A program made the translations under genes and the position numbers. Under the pieces are notes generated by a model. It was not told the origin of the DNA. It worked only from the letters and a program-made list of their open reading frames with translations, and made no database searches. A stretch of DNA of 64,000 nucleotides from NCBI RefSeq assembly GCF_018283455.1, contig NZ_JAAMTH010000009.1, positions 62,001-126,000 of the forward strand. The letters run 5' to 3'. This document shows positions 42,244-49,841 of this stretch, in pieces. The DNA comes from Planococcus sp. MSAK28401 (GTDB lineage: Bacteria; Bacillota; Bacilli; Bacillales_A; Planococcaceae). How positions within the stretch are numbered: position 1 is the stretch's first letter; each line of letters starts with the position of its first letter.

Positions 42244-42252
42244 GGAATCACC

Positions 42253-42588
42253 TCATATCAACGGAAAAGCCGGTATAGGCCTTTCCGTTTCAGTTTTAGA
42301 AAAATTCCACATTATCTCGAGCATACAAAGAAGAGAGGACCACGGTGAGTCTTGTAAGAAGTAGATGGTGCCTAATTCATCTTCACTTCTTACAGATTGC
42401 TCAAAGAGGTCATATGCTTTATTTACCGCCTCAACAGTTAAGAGAGAAAAATCGATGTGTTTGACGTCCATTCGATTCAACATACAATAAAGCGCGTACA
42501 TCTCCTTCTCTACTTCAGCAGATTCATTTCTTTCATAAACAGGCTGCGCTTCGAAAGCAGCGTTTATCTTTTCAAAGTCGTATTTCAT
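42253..42588 (-). CDS. Hypothetical 111-aa protein, first gene of the E1-E2-JAB operon
   Basis: A helical acidic protein starting MKYDFEKINAAFEAQPVYER. No family recognised. GAAGGAGAATTGGT precedes the ATG. It follows the dnaN terminator and leads the operon, so this group may rely on read-through from dnaN. No ubiquitin-like features or terminal glycines. Confidence 0.6.
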   Translation of the reverse strand: MKYDFEKINAAFEAQPVYERNESAEVEKEMYALYCMLNRMDVKHIDFSLLTVEAVNKAYDLFEQSVRSEDELGTIYFLQDSPWSSLLCMLEIMWNFSKTETERPIPAFPLI

Positions 42589-42610
42589 ACCAATTCTCCT
42601 TCAGAAAATG

Positions 42611-42648
42611 AAAAGAACACGATGGCTTGATGGCCGTCATGTTCTTTC
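42611..42648 (-). terminator. Terminator-like hairpin between dnaN and the E1-E2-JAB group
   Basis: On the minus strand GAAAGAACATGACGGCCAT pairs with ATGGC...CGTGTTCTTTTC, followed by ATTTTC. It is a moderate terminator and may leave partial read-through into the 111-aa gene. Confidence 0.6.
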
Positions 42649-42663
42649 ACTCTCAATGTATTT

Positions 42664-43767
42664 TTAATATGTTCTCACTGGCAAGATCAATTGTACTTGC
42701 TTTGTTTTTTCGTTAACTCCCTCTACAGTGAATGGGCGCTGGGCTCCACAAAAGTTCAGCTTAACAGCATCTGAATCGATTCGTTTCAGAGCTTCAAGCA
42801 AAAACCCAGAAGAGAAAGAAACTGTGAATCCGGCTTCACCCGTGTATTCAATAAATGAAAGCTCACGATGTCCTTTAGCGGTTTCGTTTTTTGAATCCAG
42901 CTTTACAAAAAGTCCATCCACTTCTAGCTTGATTACGCCTTCTGAGGAAAGAGTCGATAGCAACTGAAGAGATTCAGTGAATTCTTTAGCGTCTACTGTC
43001 AATTCGCCATCAAAAGTTGTCGGAATCAAACGCTGTGTGTCAGGATAGTTGCCTTCCAACAAGCGAGAGTAATAGATCGTATTCCCGTTGGCCATCGCGA
43101 TTTGCGAGGTATCAATTGATAAGAGAATATCTTTGGAAAGGTCAAATGCTTTTAATGCGTGATCCAGCATTTTACCAGGAATCGTAACCGATACTTCCTC
43201 CAATTTCTCTTCCAAAGGAATAGTGACTTTTGCTAACCGATGGCTATCAGTCGAGATTGCTTGCAGGGTTTCGCCAACCTGTAGATTCACGCCTGTTAAA
43301 ACAGGGCGAGTTTCTGTTTTGGCAACTGCAAAAACCGTTCGGGAGATAAGTTCAGAGAACTTTTGGCCCGTTAGAACAATTGGCGCTGACGTAGGATTGG
43401 CTCCGATCTTCGGATAATCCTCAGCTGCCATTGTCGTGAAGCTCAAAGAGGTTTTCTTTCCTTGAGTCACCTGTAGGTTTTTGTCAACAAGCTCGAATGT
43501 GATTTCTCCACTAAGTTTAGATGTAACTTCAAAAGCTTCTTTTGTAAGAACAGCCGCTCCTGCAGTGTCAATCATTGTTGTTTCTCCATTTGGAAGAATG
43601 CGATGAATGATACTTTCGCTGGCGTTACTGGCTGTTAGCACAATACAATCGTCCATTGCTTCTACTTTAATTCCTGACAAAATTGGAATCGTACCTTTAG
43701 CGTTCAGAACCGGACGGAGTTTTTGCATAGCTTGTTGGATAGCATCTTTAGTTAGTGTGAATTTCAT
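42664..43767 (-). CDS. dnaN: DNA polymerase III beta sliding clamp
   Basis: A full-length 367-aa beta clamp: MKFTLTKDAIQQAMQKLRPV at the N-terminus, PILSGIKVEA in domain I, ETRPVLTGVNLQ with STDSHRLAKV in domain II, SRLLEGNYPDTQRLIP in domain III, and the C-terminal QLILPVRTY that closes the partner-binding pocket. The clamp tethers polymerases to DNA. A plasmid-borne copy could support plasmid replication or repair, or replace the host clamp when host factors are targeted. It lies after the Rad52-like gene and its terminator. Confidence 0.95.
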   Translation of the reverse strand: MKFTLTKDAIQQAMQKLRPVLNAKGTIPILSGIKVEAMDDCIVLTASNASESIIHRILPNGETTMIDTAGAAVLTKEAFEVTSKLSGEITFELVDKNLQVTQGKKTSLSFTTMAAEDYPKIGANPTSAPIVLTGQKFSELISRTVFAVAKTETRPVLTGVNLQVGETLQAISTDSHRLAKVTIPLEEKLEEVSVTIPGKMLDHALKAFDLSKDILLSIDTSQIAMANGNTIYYSRLLEGNYPDTQRLIPTTFDGELTVDAKEFTESLQLLSTLSSEGVIKLEVDGLFVKLDSKNETAKGHRELSFIEYTGEAGFTVSFSSGFLLEALKRIDSDAVKLNFCGAQRPFTVEGVNEKTKQVQLILPVRTY

Positions 43768-43821
43768 TTTAATATTCTCCCTTCACTTCGCTGCCCTAAA
43801 AGGTGCAGACTTACAAGCAAT

Positions 43822-43869
43822 AAAAAAACACATAGAAGAGAAGGGGATGCCTTCTCCTTTATGTGTTCA
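43822..43869 (-). terminator. Intrinsic terminator between the Rad52-like gene and dnaN
   Basis: On the minus strand GAACACATAAAGGAGAAGG pairs with CCTTCTCTTCTATGTGTT, followed by seven Ts. It begins 10 bases after the Rad52-like stop, so dnaN is either separately promoted or depends on antitermination set up at leader A3. Confidence 0.85.
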
Positions 43870-43879
43870 AGTCTCTCGA

Positions 43880-44881
43880 TTAAGCTGGTTGAACCGCTTT
43901 ACGGTCTTCTTGGATCAGCTGAATCGTTTCATTACAAATGGTTTTGTCCATTTTAAGCAATAGGCTCAAATGGCTTTCCAGTTTCTCGTGTAGAGTAATT
44001 TGCGCGTAATACAGCATTTCATCTTCCGTCAATTTTAGACTTTGACAATACTCAATGTACTTTTTGACGGGGATTAATACTTTGGCAACTTCTCTTAATT
44101 GTTCTTCGGTAGCTTCCCCTATTTGCATCCGCTCACCGGTAATTTTCTTCATGAGTCCAGGTACAAACTCGACACCGATTGAAAGCGACTTGAATAAGGA
44201 AATTGTATGCTCCAAAGGAGATTTCTCGGTCATACTCGATGCCATATCAGCTGATTTTCCAGTACGGTCTTTTGGCTTTTCATTTGATTGGTCGAGATGT
44301 GCCGTTGTAGTGCTAGAATCAAAAGTCTCTGTTCGCTGTTCTTGGTTGTTGGATTGCTTACATCCTTCAGGCAAGAACTTCGCAGGAATAGTAGGCGGGT
44401 TAAATTTACCGCTGATTTGTCTTTTCTCTCCCGAAATTTTGAAATAACCATACACGTTACATTTGCCTTTTTTCTGTAACGGTACCCAAAAATTAGGGAG
44501 GTCATACAAATATCGGCCGATGCCCCATTGAACTGCTGCTCGTTTGAGGGCATTGGAATAGCCGCCTTTAATTGATTCAATGTCTGAAATTTCTGCTCCA
44601 TCAACTCGTGAGATCCATTCTCCTTCGATTTTGATGGACAAAATACAACTGAATCCTTGTTTCTGTCCTTTTGCGGTCTCGATAATCATTTGCTTGAAGT
44701 CCGATTTCCAAAGAGCTCCGCAAGTTGTATCTAAGCGATCCATAATAACGCGAGCATTTAGATAAGGGACAACAAGTATTGAGATTTCTCCGTTTCTCTC
44801 GGTAGCAGATTGAACTTTCCATTCGATTTCATCATAACTAAATGGTGCTTTCAATCCCTCCATAACTTTTGTGTTCTCCAT
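43880..44881 (-). CDS. Rad52/Rad22-like single-strand annealing protein
   Basis: A 333-aa protein. The N-terminal domain matches the Rad52_Rad22 family: MEGLKAPFSYDEIEWKVQ, NARVIMDRLDTTCGALW, and the signature SNALKRAAVQWGIGRYLYDL (about residues 105-124). The last 200 residues form a Ser/Thr/Gln-rich linker and a helical C-terminus. Such proteins anneal complementary single strands in plasmids and phages, often with SSB. The start at 44881 has GGGAAAGGGTGTA upstream, matching the site after leaders A1 and A2. It is the first gene after leader A3. Confidence 0.88.
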   Translation of the reverse strand: MENTKVMEGLKAPFSYDEIEWKVQSATERNGEISILVVPYLNARVIMDRLDTTCGALWKSDFKQMIIETAKGQKQGFSCILSIKIEGEWISRVDGAEISDIESIKGGYSNALKRAAVQWGIGRYLYDLPNFWVPLQKKGKCNVYGYFKISGEKRQISGKFNPPTIPAKFLPEGCKQSNNQEQRTETFDSSTTTAHLDQSNEKPKDRTGKSADMASSMTEKSPLEHTISLFKSLSIGVEFVPGLMKKITGERMQIGEATEEQLREVAKVLIPVKKYIEYCQSLKLTEDEMLYYAQITLHEKLESHLSLLLKMDKTICNETIQLIQEDRKAVQPA

Positions 44882-44936
44882 TAAAAATACACCCTTTCCC
44901 AAACGTTTTTACTCTTCAATTTTTAATTGAAAACGC

Positions 44937-45041
44937 AAAAAAGCCCCTGGGTTGATTAGTCATCATAGCAAAATAGCTATGTGTCAGAATCAGCCCAGAG
45001 GCTTGTTAGAGTCATCACCGTCAGAACGTGTAACGTTCGAC
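44937..45041 (-). promoter_or_regulatory. Family A leader RNA / attenuator, copy A3
   Basis: Nearly identical to A1 over about 110 bases although 40 kb apart: first hairpin GTCGAACG/CGTTCTGAC, box GACGGTGATGAC, and terminator AAGCCTCTGGGCTGATT with AATCAACCCAGGGGCTT, then six Ts. One difference from A1 restores pairing (A1 has TT where A3 has AC in the 3' arm). It ends about 55 bases before the Rad52-like start. Confidence 0.8.
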
Positions 45042-45062
45042 AAAATTAAAAAAATTAAAGAA

Positions 45063-45077
45063 TATACTGATAGTATA
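45063..45077. promoter_or_regulatory. Palindrome with overlapping minus 10-like boxes between divergent operons
   Basis: TATACTGATAGTATA is a perfect inverted repeat lying 22 bases upstream of leader A3. Read on the minus strand it contains TATACT, a likely minus 10 for A3; as a palindrome it may also be an operator. On the plus strand the TATAGT at 45132-45137 with TTACTT 17 bases upstream is a likely promoter for the gene at 45242. Confidence 0.5.
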
Positions 45078-45155
45078 CCCGTTCTTCCATCAAAAATAAA
45101 TAGAGTTATTACTTTTTTGGAAAAGCTGTGCTATAGTCAAAGTAATTTCAAATCA

Positions 45156-45217
45156 ACGCAAGCACTGCGCATATTCACCGCTATCTTATGAGATAGCGGG
45201 AATGTGCGTTTTTTTTA
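45156..45217 (+). promoter_or_regulatory. Leader attenuator of a third type before the CpaE-like gene
   Basis: GCGCATATTC and CCGCTATC pair with GATAGCGG and GAATGTGC to form an interrupted stem followed by eight Ts, ending 25 bases before the start codon. A short AACGCA with complement TGCGTT suggests an alternative extension. It has neither the family A nor the family B box, but has the same position and logic. Confidence 0.7.
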
Positions 45218-45241
45218 TTTTCTATAAAGGAAGGGGATTAC

Positions 45242-46768
45242 ATGGGAAAAGAACAGATTCATGTGTGTTCGGTATTTACTAAAAAATTTCCATCAGAAAT
45301 GAAAGAACAAATAAAGCGTTCACTGTTTGAAGCGGGATACAAGCTACACAATTTTCAATCGGTAGGAGAATTTAGAAATTGGTATAGCGATTATCAAGCG
45401 GAAGTTTGTCTCCTGCTCGACGAAGAAATAGATTCTATCGAGTACGATTCGCTAAAAGGCGAATTTGCAGAGTTAAATGATTTTATATTTATCGATTCAC
45501 AAAATGCAGGAAAAGGGGATTGGACCGGCACGCCAGTCCTAATTGATAAAAAATCTAATGAGCTTGATGAAGTTACTTTAATCGAAGAGATTAAAGCTGT
45601 TATTCCTATTGATGAAAATGAAGCGTTTTACGACGATGAAAGTGAAGTCGATTCAGAGGAAGAACTTGAAAATGAAAGTGACACATTTGATTCGTTTACT
45701 GAAGGAGCGCCCTCATACGCTCAAGAAGTCGATGAAGATCCCTATATGGGAGAAGAACCGCCACTTTCAGAAGAGGAAATGGCTGAGATTGCTCGTGATT
45801 CACAAGAGCAGGAACTGAACGAAATTCAACAGCCAATTGAGTCCATTGAAGATTCTGAAGCTCCTAAAGTGGCTGAAAAAGCAGTAATCGAACAGACTTC
45901 ATCAGCGAACGATAGTGCCAGTTATTCTAAAAGACTTCGTAGTATCCAAAAAAGCCTGACCGGTCCACAAATGGATGATTTTAAAACAATTGGTGTCTGG
46001 TCCCCGCTTCCCGCGATGGGCGTCACGTCGTTCATCTTAAACTTTTCATTCTTTCTTGCAGAGAACCGAATTCATACGGCGGTCTTAGAGAGCCTAACAA
46101 GTAATCATATTTTAAAAGACTGGCTGCTTCGATACGGTTCTGTACCGGATAAGTGGGTGAGCTTGGCTCAAAACTTACATGCCGATCAAGCGATTGGAAA
46201 TAGCGAATGGGTTTATCGTGGTGTGAAATTTTTCCCTTTAAACACGAAAGATGGCAAGCATCAATGGAATCCAGACTCCTTTGATGCCTTTTATCGAATG
46301 ACCGGCATCTACGATGTGACGTTAATTGATATCCCTAATGGGGAAATGGCTGCCTTTACAAAAGAATCACTAAGTTATTTAGATGAACTTTGGATATTGG
46401 TAGACGATCGGGTGCAGCAATTGAATAGCTGGAAAGGATACATCAAAGAAATTAAGGAATCCTCTGGTCTAGATATTCACCTGATCCACAATAAAGCAAT
46501 TTCAGCTTCAAAACCTGGCATTATATCAGAGGGGCTAGGCTGTAACTTATTAGCTGAAATGCCTCCCTTGTGGGAAGAAACAGCTAGAAATTACTATCAA
46601 AACCATCCGCTTTACTTTCAAGCAGGTGTAAGAGAAAAAGTGCAAAAGCCATATCATCAGCTCGCTAGACATCTAATCGGGCCGTCATTCCAGTTACAAG
46701 AGAAAAAAGCGAACTGGTGGGAGCAGCTAACGAAGTCTAAGGGATTTCAGAAAATCTTGAACGGCTAA
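45242..46768 (+). CDS. CpaE-like protein with degenerate MinD domain
   Basis: A 508-aa protein. Residues 1-115 resemble a receiver-like fold (CSVFTKKFPSEMKEQIKRSL, VCLLLDEEID). A very acidic linker (about 120-225) follows. From about 245 a MinD/ParA-like domain reads GVWSPLPAMGVTSFILNFSF, where the P-loop lacks both lysines, followed by YDVTLIDIPNGEM as the switch strand. It resembles the first gene of the Tad operon (20503). It lies far from the Tad operon, so it may position another machine such as the type IV secretion complex or the plasmid. Its start has GGAAGGGG upstream. Confidence 0.65.
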   Translation: MGKEQIHVCSVFTKKFPSEMKEQIKRSLFEAGYKLHNFQSVGEFRNWYSDYQAEVCLLLDEEIDSIEYDSLKGEFAELNDFIFIDSQNAGKGDWTGTPVLIDKKSNELDEVTLIEEIKAVIPIDENEAFYDDESEVDSEEELENESDTFDSFTEGAPSYAQEVDEDPYMGEEPPLSEEEMAEIARDSQEQELNEIQQPIESIEDSEAPKVAEKAVIEQTSSANDSASYSKRLRSIQKSLTGPQMDDFKTIGVWSPLPAMGVTSFILNFSFFLAENRIHTAVLESLTSNHILKDWLLRYGSVPDKWVSLAQNLHADQAIGNSEWVYRGVKFFPLNTKDGKHQWNPDSFDAFYRMTGIYDVTLIDIPNGEMAAFTKESLSYLDELWILVDDRVQQLNSWKGYIKEIKESSGLDIHLIHNKAISASKPGIISEGLGCNLLAEMPPLWEETARNYYQNHPLYFQAGVREKVQKPYHQLARHLIGPSFQLQEKKANWWEQLTKSKGFQKILNG

Positions 46769-46780
46769 ATTAGAAGTGAT

Positions 46781-46815
46781 ATAGTAAATTTATTAAAAAT
46801 TTTTAAATTTACTAT
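46781..46815. repeat. 12-bp inverted repeat upstream of leader A4
   Basis: ATAGTAAATTTA (46781-46792) and TAAATTTACTAT (46804-46815) are perfect complements with an 11-base spacer, located between the CpaE-like stop codon and leader A4. It may be a rho-independent stem without a T run, or an operator covering the A4 promoter. Confidence 0.5.
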
Positions 46816-46918
46816 GTCGAGCGAAACCCGCTCCGACGGTGACGATCAGAAAAAGCCTTTGGGCTGATTTGGAGATAGCTTTTGCTATTGTCTATTAATC
46901 AGTCCAGGGGCTTTTTTC
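46816..46918 (+). promoter_or_regulatory. Family A leader RNA / attenuator, copy A4
   Basis: The only plus-strand copy. First hairpin GTCGAGCG...CGCTCCGAC, box GACGGTGACGATC, then AAGCCTTTGGGCTGATT pairing with TAATCAGTCCAGGGGCTT around ATAGC/GCTAT, followed by a T run. It ends 36 bases before the DUF4258 gene. It is the most diverged copy, and its changes keep the stems, which supports selection on structure. Confidence 0.8.
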
Positions 46919-46954
46919 TTGTCGAAAAATGACGAATGAAAGGGGCGAAGGACT

Positions 46955-47254
46955 ATGAATGAGCAACGTATGATTAAAAAAGCATTGATGCAAGGAAAGG
47001 TACAAATATCAGGGCACACGTTCTTACGTATTGAAAAACGGGGCTATACACGTTCTGATATGATCAATTGCATTATGCAGGGAGAAATGACACGAACAAC
47101 TATGTATAACAAACGAATCGCATTTGAGATTGAGGGATTTGATACGGATGGACTGCCGATGGTTTTAATTATTGGTAGAGGTAAGAAGCCTGCAAAGTAC
47201 CGCATTGTTACCGCGATGCCACCCATCCATAAACGATTCAAAAGAATAATCTAA
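46955..47254 (+). CDS. DUF4258 domain protein
   Basis: A 99-aa basic protein with the DUF4258 pattern: GKVQISGHTFLRIEKRGYT (Gly, His and Arg landmarks), then a strand ending MQGEMTRTTMY and a C-terminal strand pair LPMVLIIGR and YRIVTAMPP. The family is small, sometimes near toxins, and of unknown function. AAAGGGGCGAAGGACT precedes the ATG. It lies after leader A4 and 17 bases before the primase-like gene. Confidence 0.7.
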   Translation: MNEQRMIKKALMQGKVQISGHTFLRIEKRGYTRSDMINCIMQGEMTRTTMYNKRIAFEIEGFDTDGLPMVLIIGRGKKPAKYRIVTAMPPIHKRFKRII

Positions 47255-47271
47255 TCGAAGGAGAGGATATT

Positions 47272-48516
47272 ATGAGAGGCACTTTGAGACGCACAAGAAT
47301 GAAGGATTGGTACGAAATCATTCGTGAGACTTGTCCGATTTGTGGAAAAAGCGGCGGTTGTATGCTGCATAGTGATCAAAATCGAGTGGTCTGCATTCGA
47401 GTAGAAAGTAAAATTGTCTTCTCGAAAAAAATGACTTCTTGGCTTCACTTTTTGAAAGAACCTGTATCCAAAGAAAAGAACCTTGATGAGTATGTCTTGG
47501 AAAGTGAGAAAGCCTCTGTGGAGCAGCTTAGTGCAGTCTACGGTGCGATGCTTGAAAACACTTACCTTCTCGACACTCATCACGAACACTTGACGGGGCC
47601 GAGCCGCTCGATGCAGGAAAAGGAAATTTATCATCGCGAATATCGTACGTTTCCGGCAAAGTCATGGGATACAACAAAGGCAATGCTTGATCATGTAAGT
47701 GAAAAAGCATTTGAAGGAGTACCTGGTTTATTCAAAAATAAGTTCGGTTGGATGATTGCGGGCGCACCAGGCATCTTGATTCCTTACCGCAACACGCGGA
47801 ATCAAATTACAGGGTTTCAGATCCGTGTCGATAACCCCGGATTTAAAGCGGTCCTTGAAGGAACGTTTAATGATCACATAACAGCCGAAATTATTGAAAA
47901 GCCAAATAAGGTACAAGTTAAAATTGATGGCGAAGTGTATAAAGAGGAATACTTGTCGGAAGGCGAACGCATCACCATTATGACCAATGGCAACTATGGT
48001 TCTGTATGTTTGAAGAAAGGCCAGCGGTATTTTTGGTTATCTTCAGCTAATAAGGAGCAAGGAACAGGAGCGGGAAACCCCTTACCAGTTCATGTGGCGG
48101 TGCCAGTAAGCCAGCTGCAGAGTTGGGAAGAAGGGGAAATTCATCAGACTGAATCTGTTTGGATTACCGAGGGCGCGCTAAAAGCGGATATTGCAGTTGA
48201 GCACATGGAGCGGATTTATAAATCTGGTCAAATTGTCGATCAAGAGAAAACGCCGACTTTCATTGGATTGCCTGGTGTCTCCACTTGGTTCAATGCCATG
48301 GAAGTCTTGGAAGAAATGAATACTCGCATTGTGACGTTAGCATACGATATGGACATGCTGGCGAATCCGGATGTTTTAAGACCACTGAAGGATTTCATTA
48401 CGCATTTGAAGTCAAAAGACTATGAAGTGCGTATGGCAATGTGGAATGAGGAAGATGGGAAGGGAATTGATGATATGTTTTTGAATTCCAAGTTTCCGCA
48501 AATTAAAAATTTTTAA
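47272..48516 (+). CDS. DUF3854/TOPRIM primase-like protein with zinc ribbon
   Basis: A 414-aa protein. An N-terminal zinc-binding segment reads CPICGKSGGCMLHSDQNRVV, with Cys/His ligands at about 21, 24, 30, 33 and 41, as in DNA primase CHC2-type fingers. A central beta-rich region leads to a TOPRIM-like part: VWITEGALKADIA (about 303-315), with the catalytic Glu, and TLAYDMDM (about 363-370) as the DxD strand. This is the layout of DUF3854 proteins in plasmids and phages. It may prime plasmid or transferred single strands. Strong ribosome binding site GAAGGAGAGG. Confidence 0.75.
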   Translation: MRGTLRRTRMKDWYEIIRETCPICGKSGGCMLHSDQNRVVCIRVESKIVFSKKMTSWLHFLKEPVSKEKNLDEYVLESEKASVEQLSAVYGAMLENTYLLDTHHEHLTGPSRSMQEKEIYHREYRTFPAKSWDTTKAMLDHVSEKAFEGVPGLFKNKFGWMIAGAPGILIPYRNTRNQITGFQIRVDNPGFKAVLEGTFNDHITAEIIEKPNKVQVKIDGEVYKEEYLSEGERITIMTNGNYGSVCLKKGQRYFWLSSANKEQGTGAGNPLPVHVAVPVSQLQSWEEGEIHQTESVWITEGALKADIAVEHMERIYKSGQIVDQEKTPTFIGLPGVSTWFNAMEVLEEMNTRIVTLAYDMDMLANPDVLRPLKDFITHLKSKDYEVRMAMWNEEDGKGIDDMFLNSKFPQIKNF

Positions 48517-48585
48517 TATGGGAGTATTGTTTGAGTGAAAAAGTCGTTTAGTTTTAACGGTTAAAACATTTGAAAAGGTACTAGA

Positions 48586-48639
48586 AAGAAGTAAACATGC
48601 GAATAAGTGGTTAACCACTTATTCGCATGTTTACTTCTT
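48586..48639. repeat. Perfect 54-bp palindrome
   Basis: A gapless inverted repeat of 27 bp per arm, centred at 48612/48613 on GTTAAC (the middle reads AAGTGGTTAACCACTT). It begins 70 bases after the primase-like stop, and TTTT follows shortly after. It could be a bidirectional terminator, but the length and perfection exceed what termination needs. It sits at the left boundary of the AT-rich defence island. The remaining bases 48640-48902 show no gene. Confidence 0.8.
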
Positions 48640-48902
48640 ATTTTGATCAATTTGATTACTCTTCGTATCGTAAACTTTTACAATCGCTTTTGAGTTCGCA
48701 CAACCACTCCTTGTCCTACATCCAGTCAACGCATAGTATAAGTTAATTCTTTAATGCGATATCTCAATCCTTTTTACGTTTTTTTGTATAAGAAAGCCCT
48801 CATGAGAGCACTCTTGTGATTTATTGGAAATGAGACTTTTTGTATTACAAACAGTGCACCTTATAAACGTTCTTAAAGTTATTGAAATCCATGGAATTAA
48901 AT

Positions 48903-49646
48903 TCATCGATTTTCTATCTCATACTGTAGTACATTTCGCATTTCCTGAAGTTCACTAGATAACTCAAAAACGATGGAAAAAAAGTTTATCTGTCCAACTT
49001 CATTGTAAAACATTCTTCTCTGTCGTTTTTTTGTATCATGTTCTTCCCACTTCGCCAGAATACCAATTCCTGGTATCCCAAGAACTGTTCCTAAAATAGA
49101 GCTTCCTATTGTATCCGTTGACCTTTCTCTGATTGTTAATTTCTCTTTTAATTCACTTGGATTATATTCAAATGGATCAAAAATAATATATTCATTATTA
49201 GAAATCTTAAATCTGCAAAAAGAAATTATATATCTGAGGACAAGGTTAAAATGTTCTGCTATCTCATTTGCTTCCCGGTTTCTTATTACTTCATGATGAG
49301 CTTCCCAGTTTTCAAATACATCAGGAATAAGATCGCTTCGTAGAGTCGTAAGCAAGTTGCATCCCATCCACAACTTAACTGCTCCTTCTACGCCATTTTT
49401 CACATCTTTAGTAAACCTTAATTTCCCTTCTACAAGATCCATACGTTGTCTAAAATCTTCTATTTTGATTTTCCAGTTCCAGGTTATATAAGCAGCTATT
49501 TCTTCATCTTTTAAAAGCACTGGCATTAGTACATTTTCCATATCTGTCATAAATTTTGAAAAGTAAATAACATCTTCTTCATTCTCAATAATATCCTTCA
49601 AGTACTCAAGATATACCTCTTTTTTATCCACAAAAGTCATCTCCAT
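48903..49646 (-). CDS. Hypothetical protein beside the defence pair
   Basis: A 247-aa protein, mostly helical and charged, with a short Gly/Ile-rich hydrophobic stretch (SSILGTVLGIPGIGILAKWE, about 186-205). I recognise no family. The start is uncertain: ATG at 49646 lacks spacing for its GGAG, while a GTG at 49631 lies 9 bases after GGAG. A TATACT lies just upstream. It is transcribed divergently from the GHKL-TIR pair with AT-rich codon use like that pair, and may be part of the same cargo. Confidence 0.65.
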   Translation of the reverse strand: MEMTFVDKKEVYLEYLKDIIENEEDVIYFSKFMTDMENVLMPVLLKDEEIAAYITWNWKIKIEDFRQRMDLVEGKLRFTKDVKNGVEGAVKLWMGCNLLTTLRSDLIPDVFENWEAHHEVIRNREANEIAEHFNLVLRYIISFCRFKISNNEYIIFDPFEYNPSELKEKLTIRERSTDTIGSSILGTVLGIPGIGILAKWEEHDTKKRQRRMFYNEVGQINFFSIVFELSSELQEMRNVLQYEIENR

Positions 49647-49775
49647 TTACTATTTTTTCAATTTAGTATAGTGCTAGATAGAGAGAAAAAACATCTTTTT
49701 TTTAATTTTTCGAAAAGCAATTTCTTTTTATATTTGTTCGTTTACACCAGATATTTTAAGCTCTCTAAAGAAATA

Positions 49776-49804
49776 TTAAAATTTATACCAAAAGACTTTA
49801 TAAT
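49776..49804 (+). promoter_or_regulatory. Promoter of the GHKL-TIR operon
   Basis: TTAAAA at 49776, a 17-base spacer and TATAAT at 49799-49804, 37 bases before the start codon; GGAAAGAGGG is the ribosome binding site. Confidence 0.6.
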
Positions 49805-49841
49805 AAACCAAAGTACATAGGAAAGAGGGCTGAATAATACT

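Noticed and set aside
4801-46918. Family A elements as single-stranded DNA promoters of the Frpo type
   Set aside because: They precede early-transfer-like genes, but one copy (A4) is on the opposite strand, and A1 has a normal double-strand promoter upstream; an attenuator fits better.
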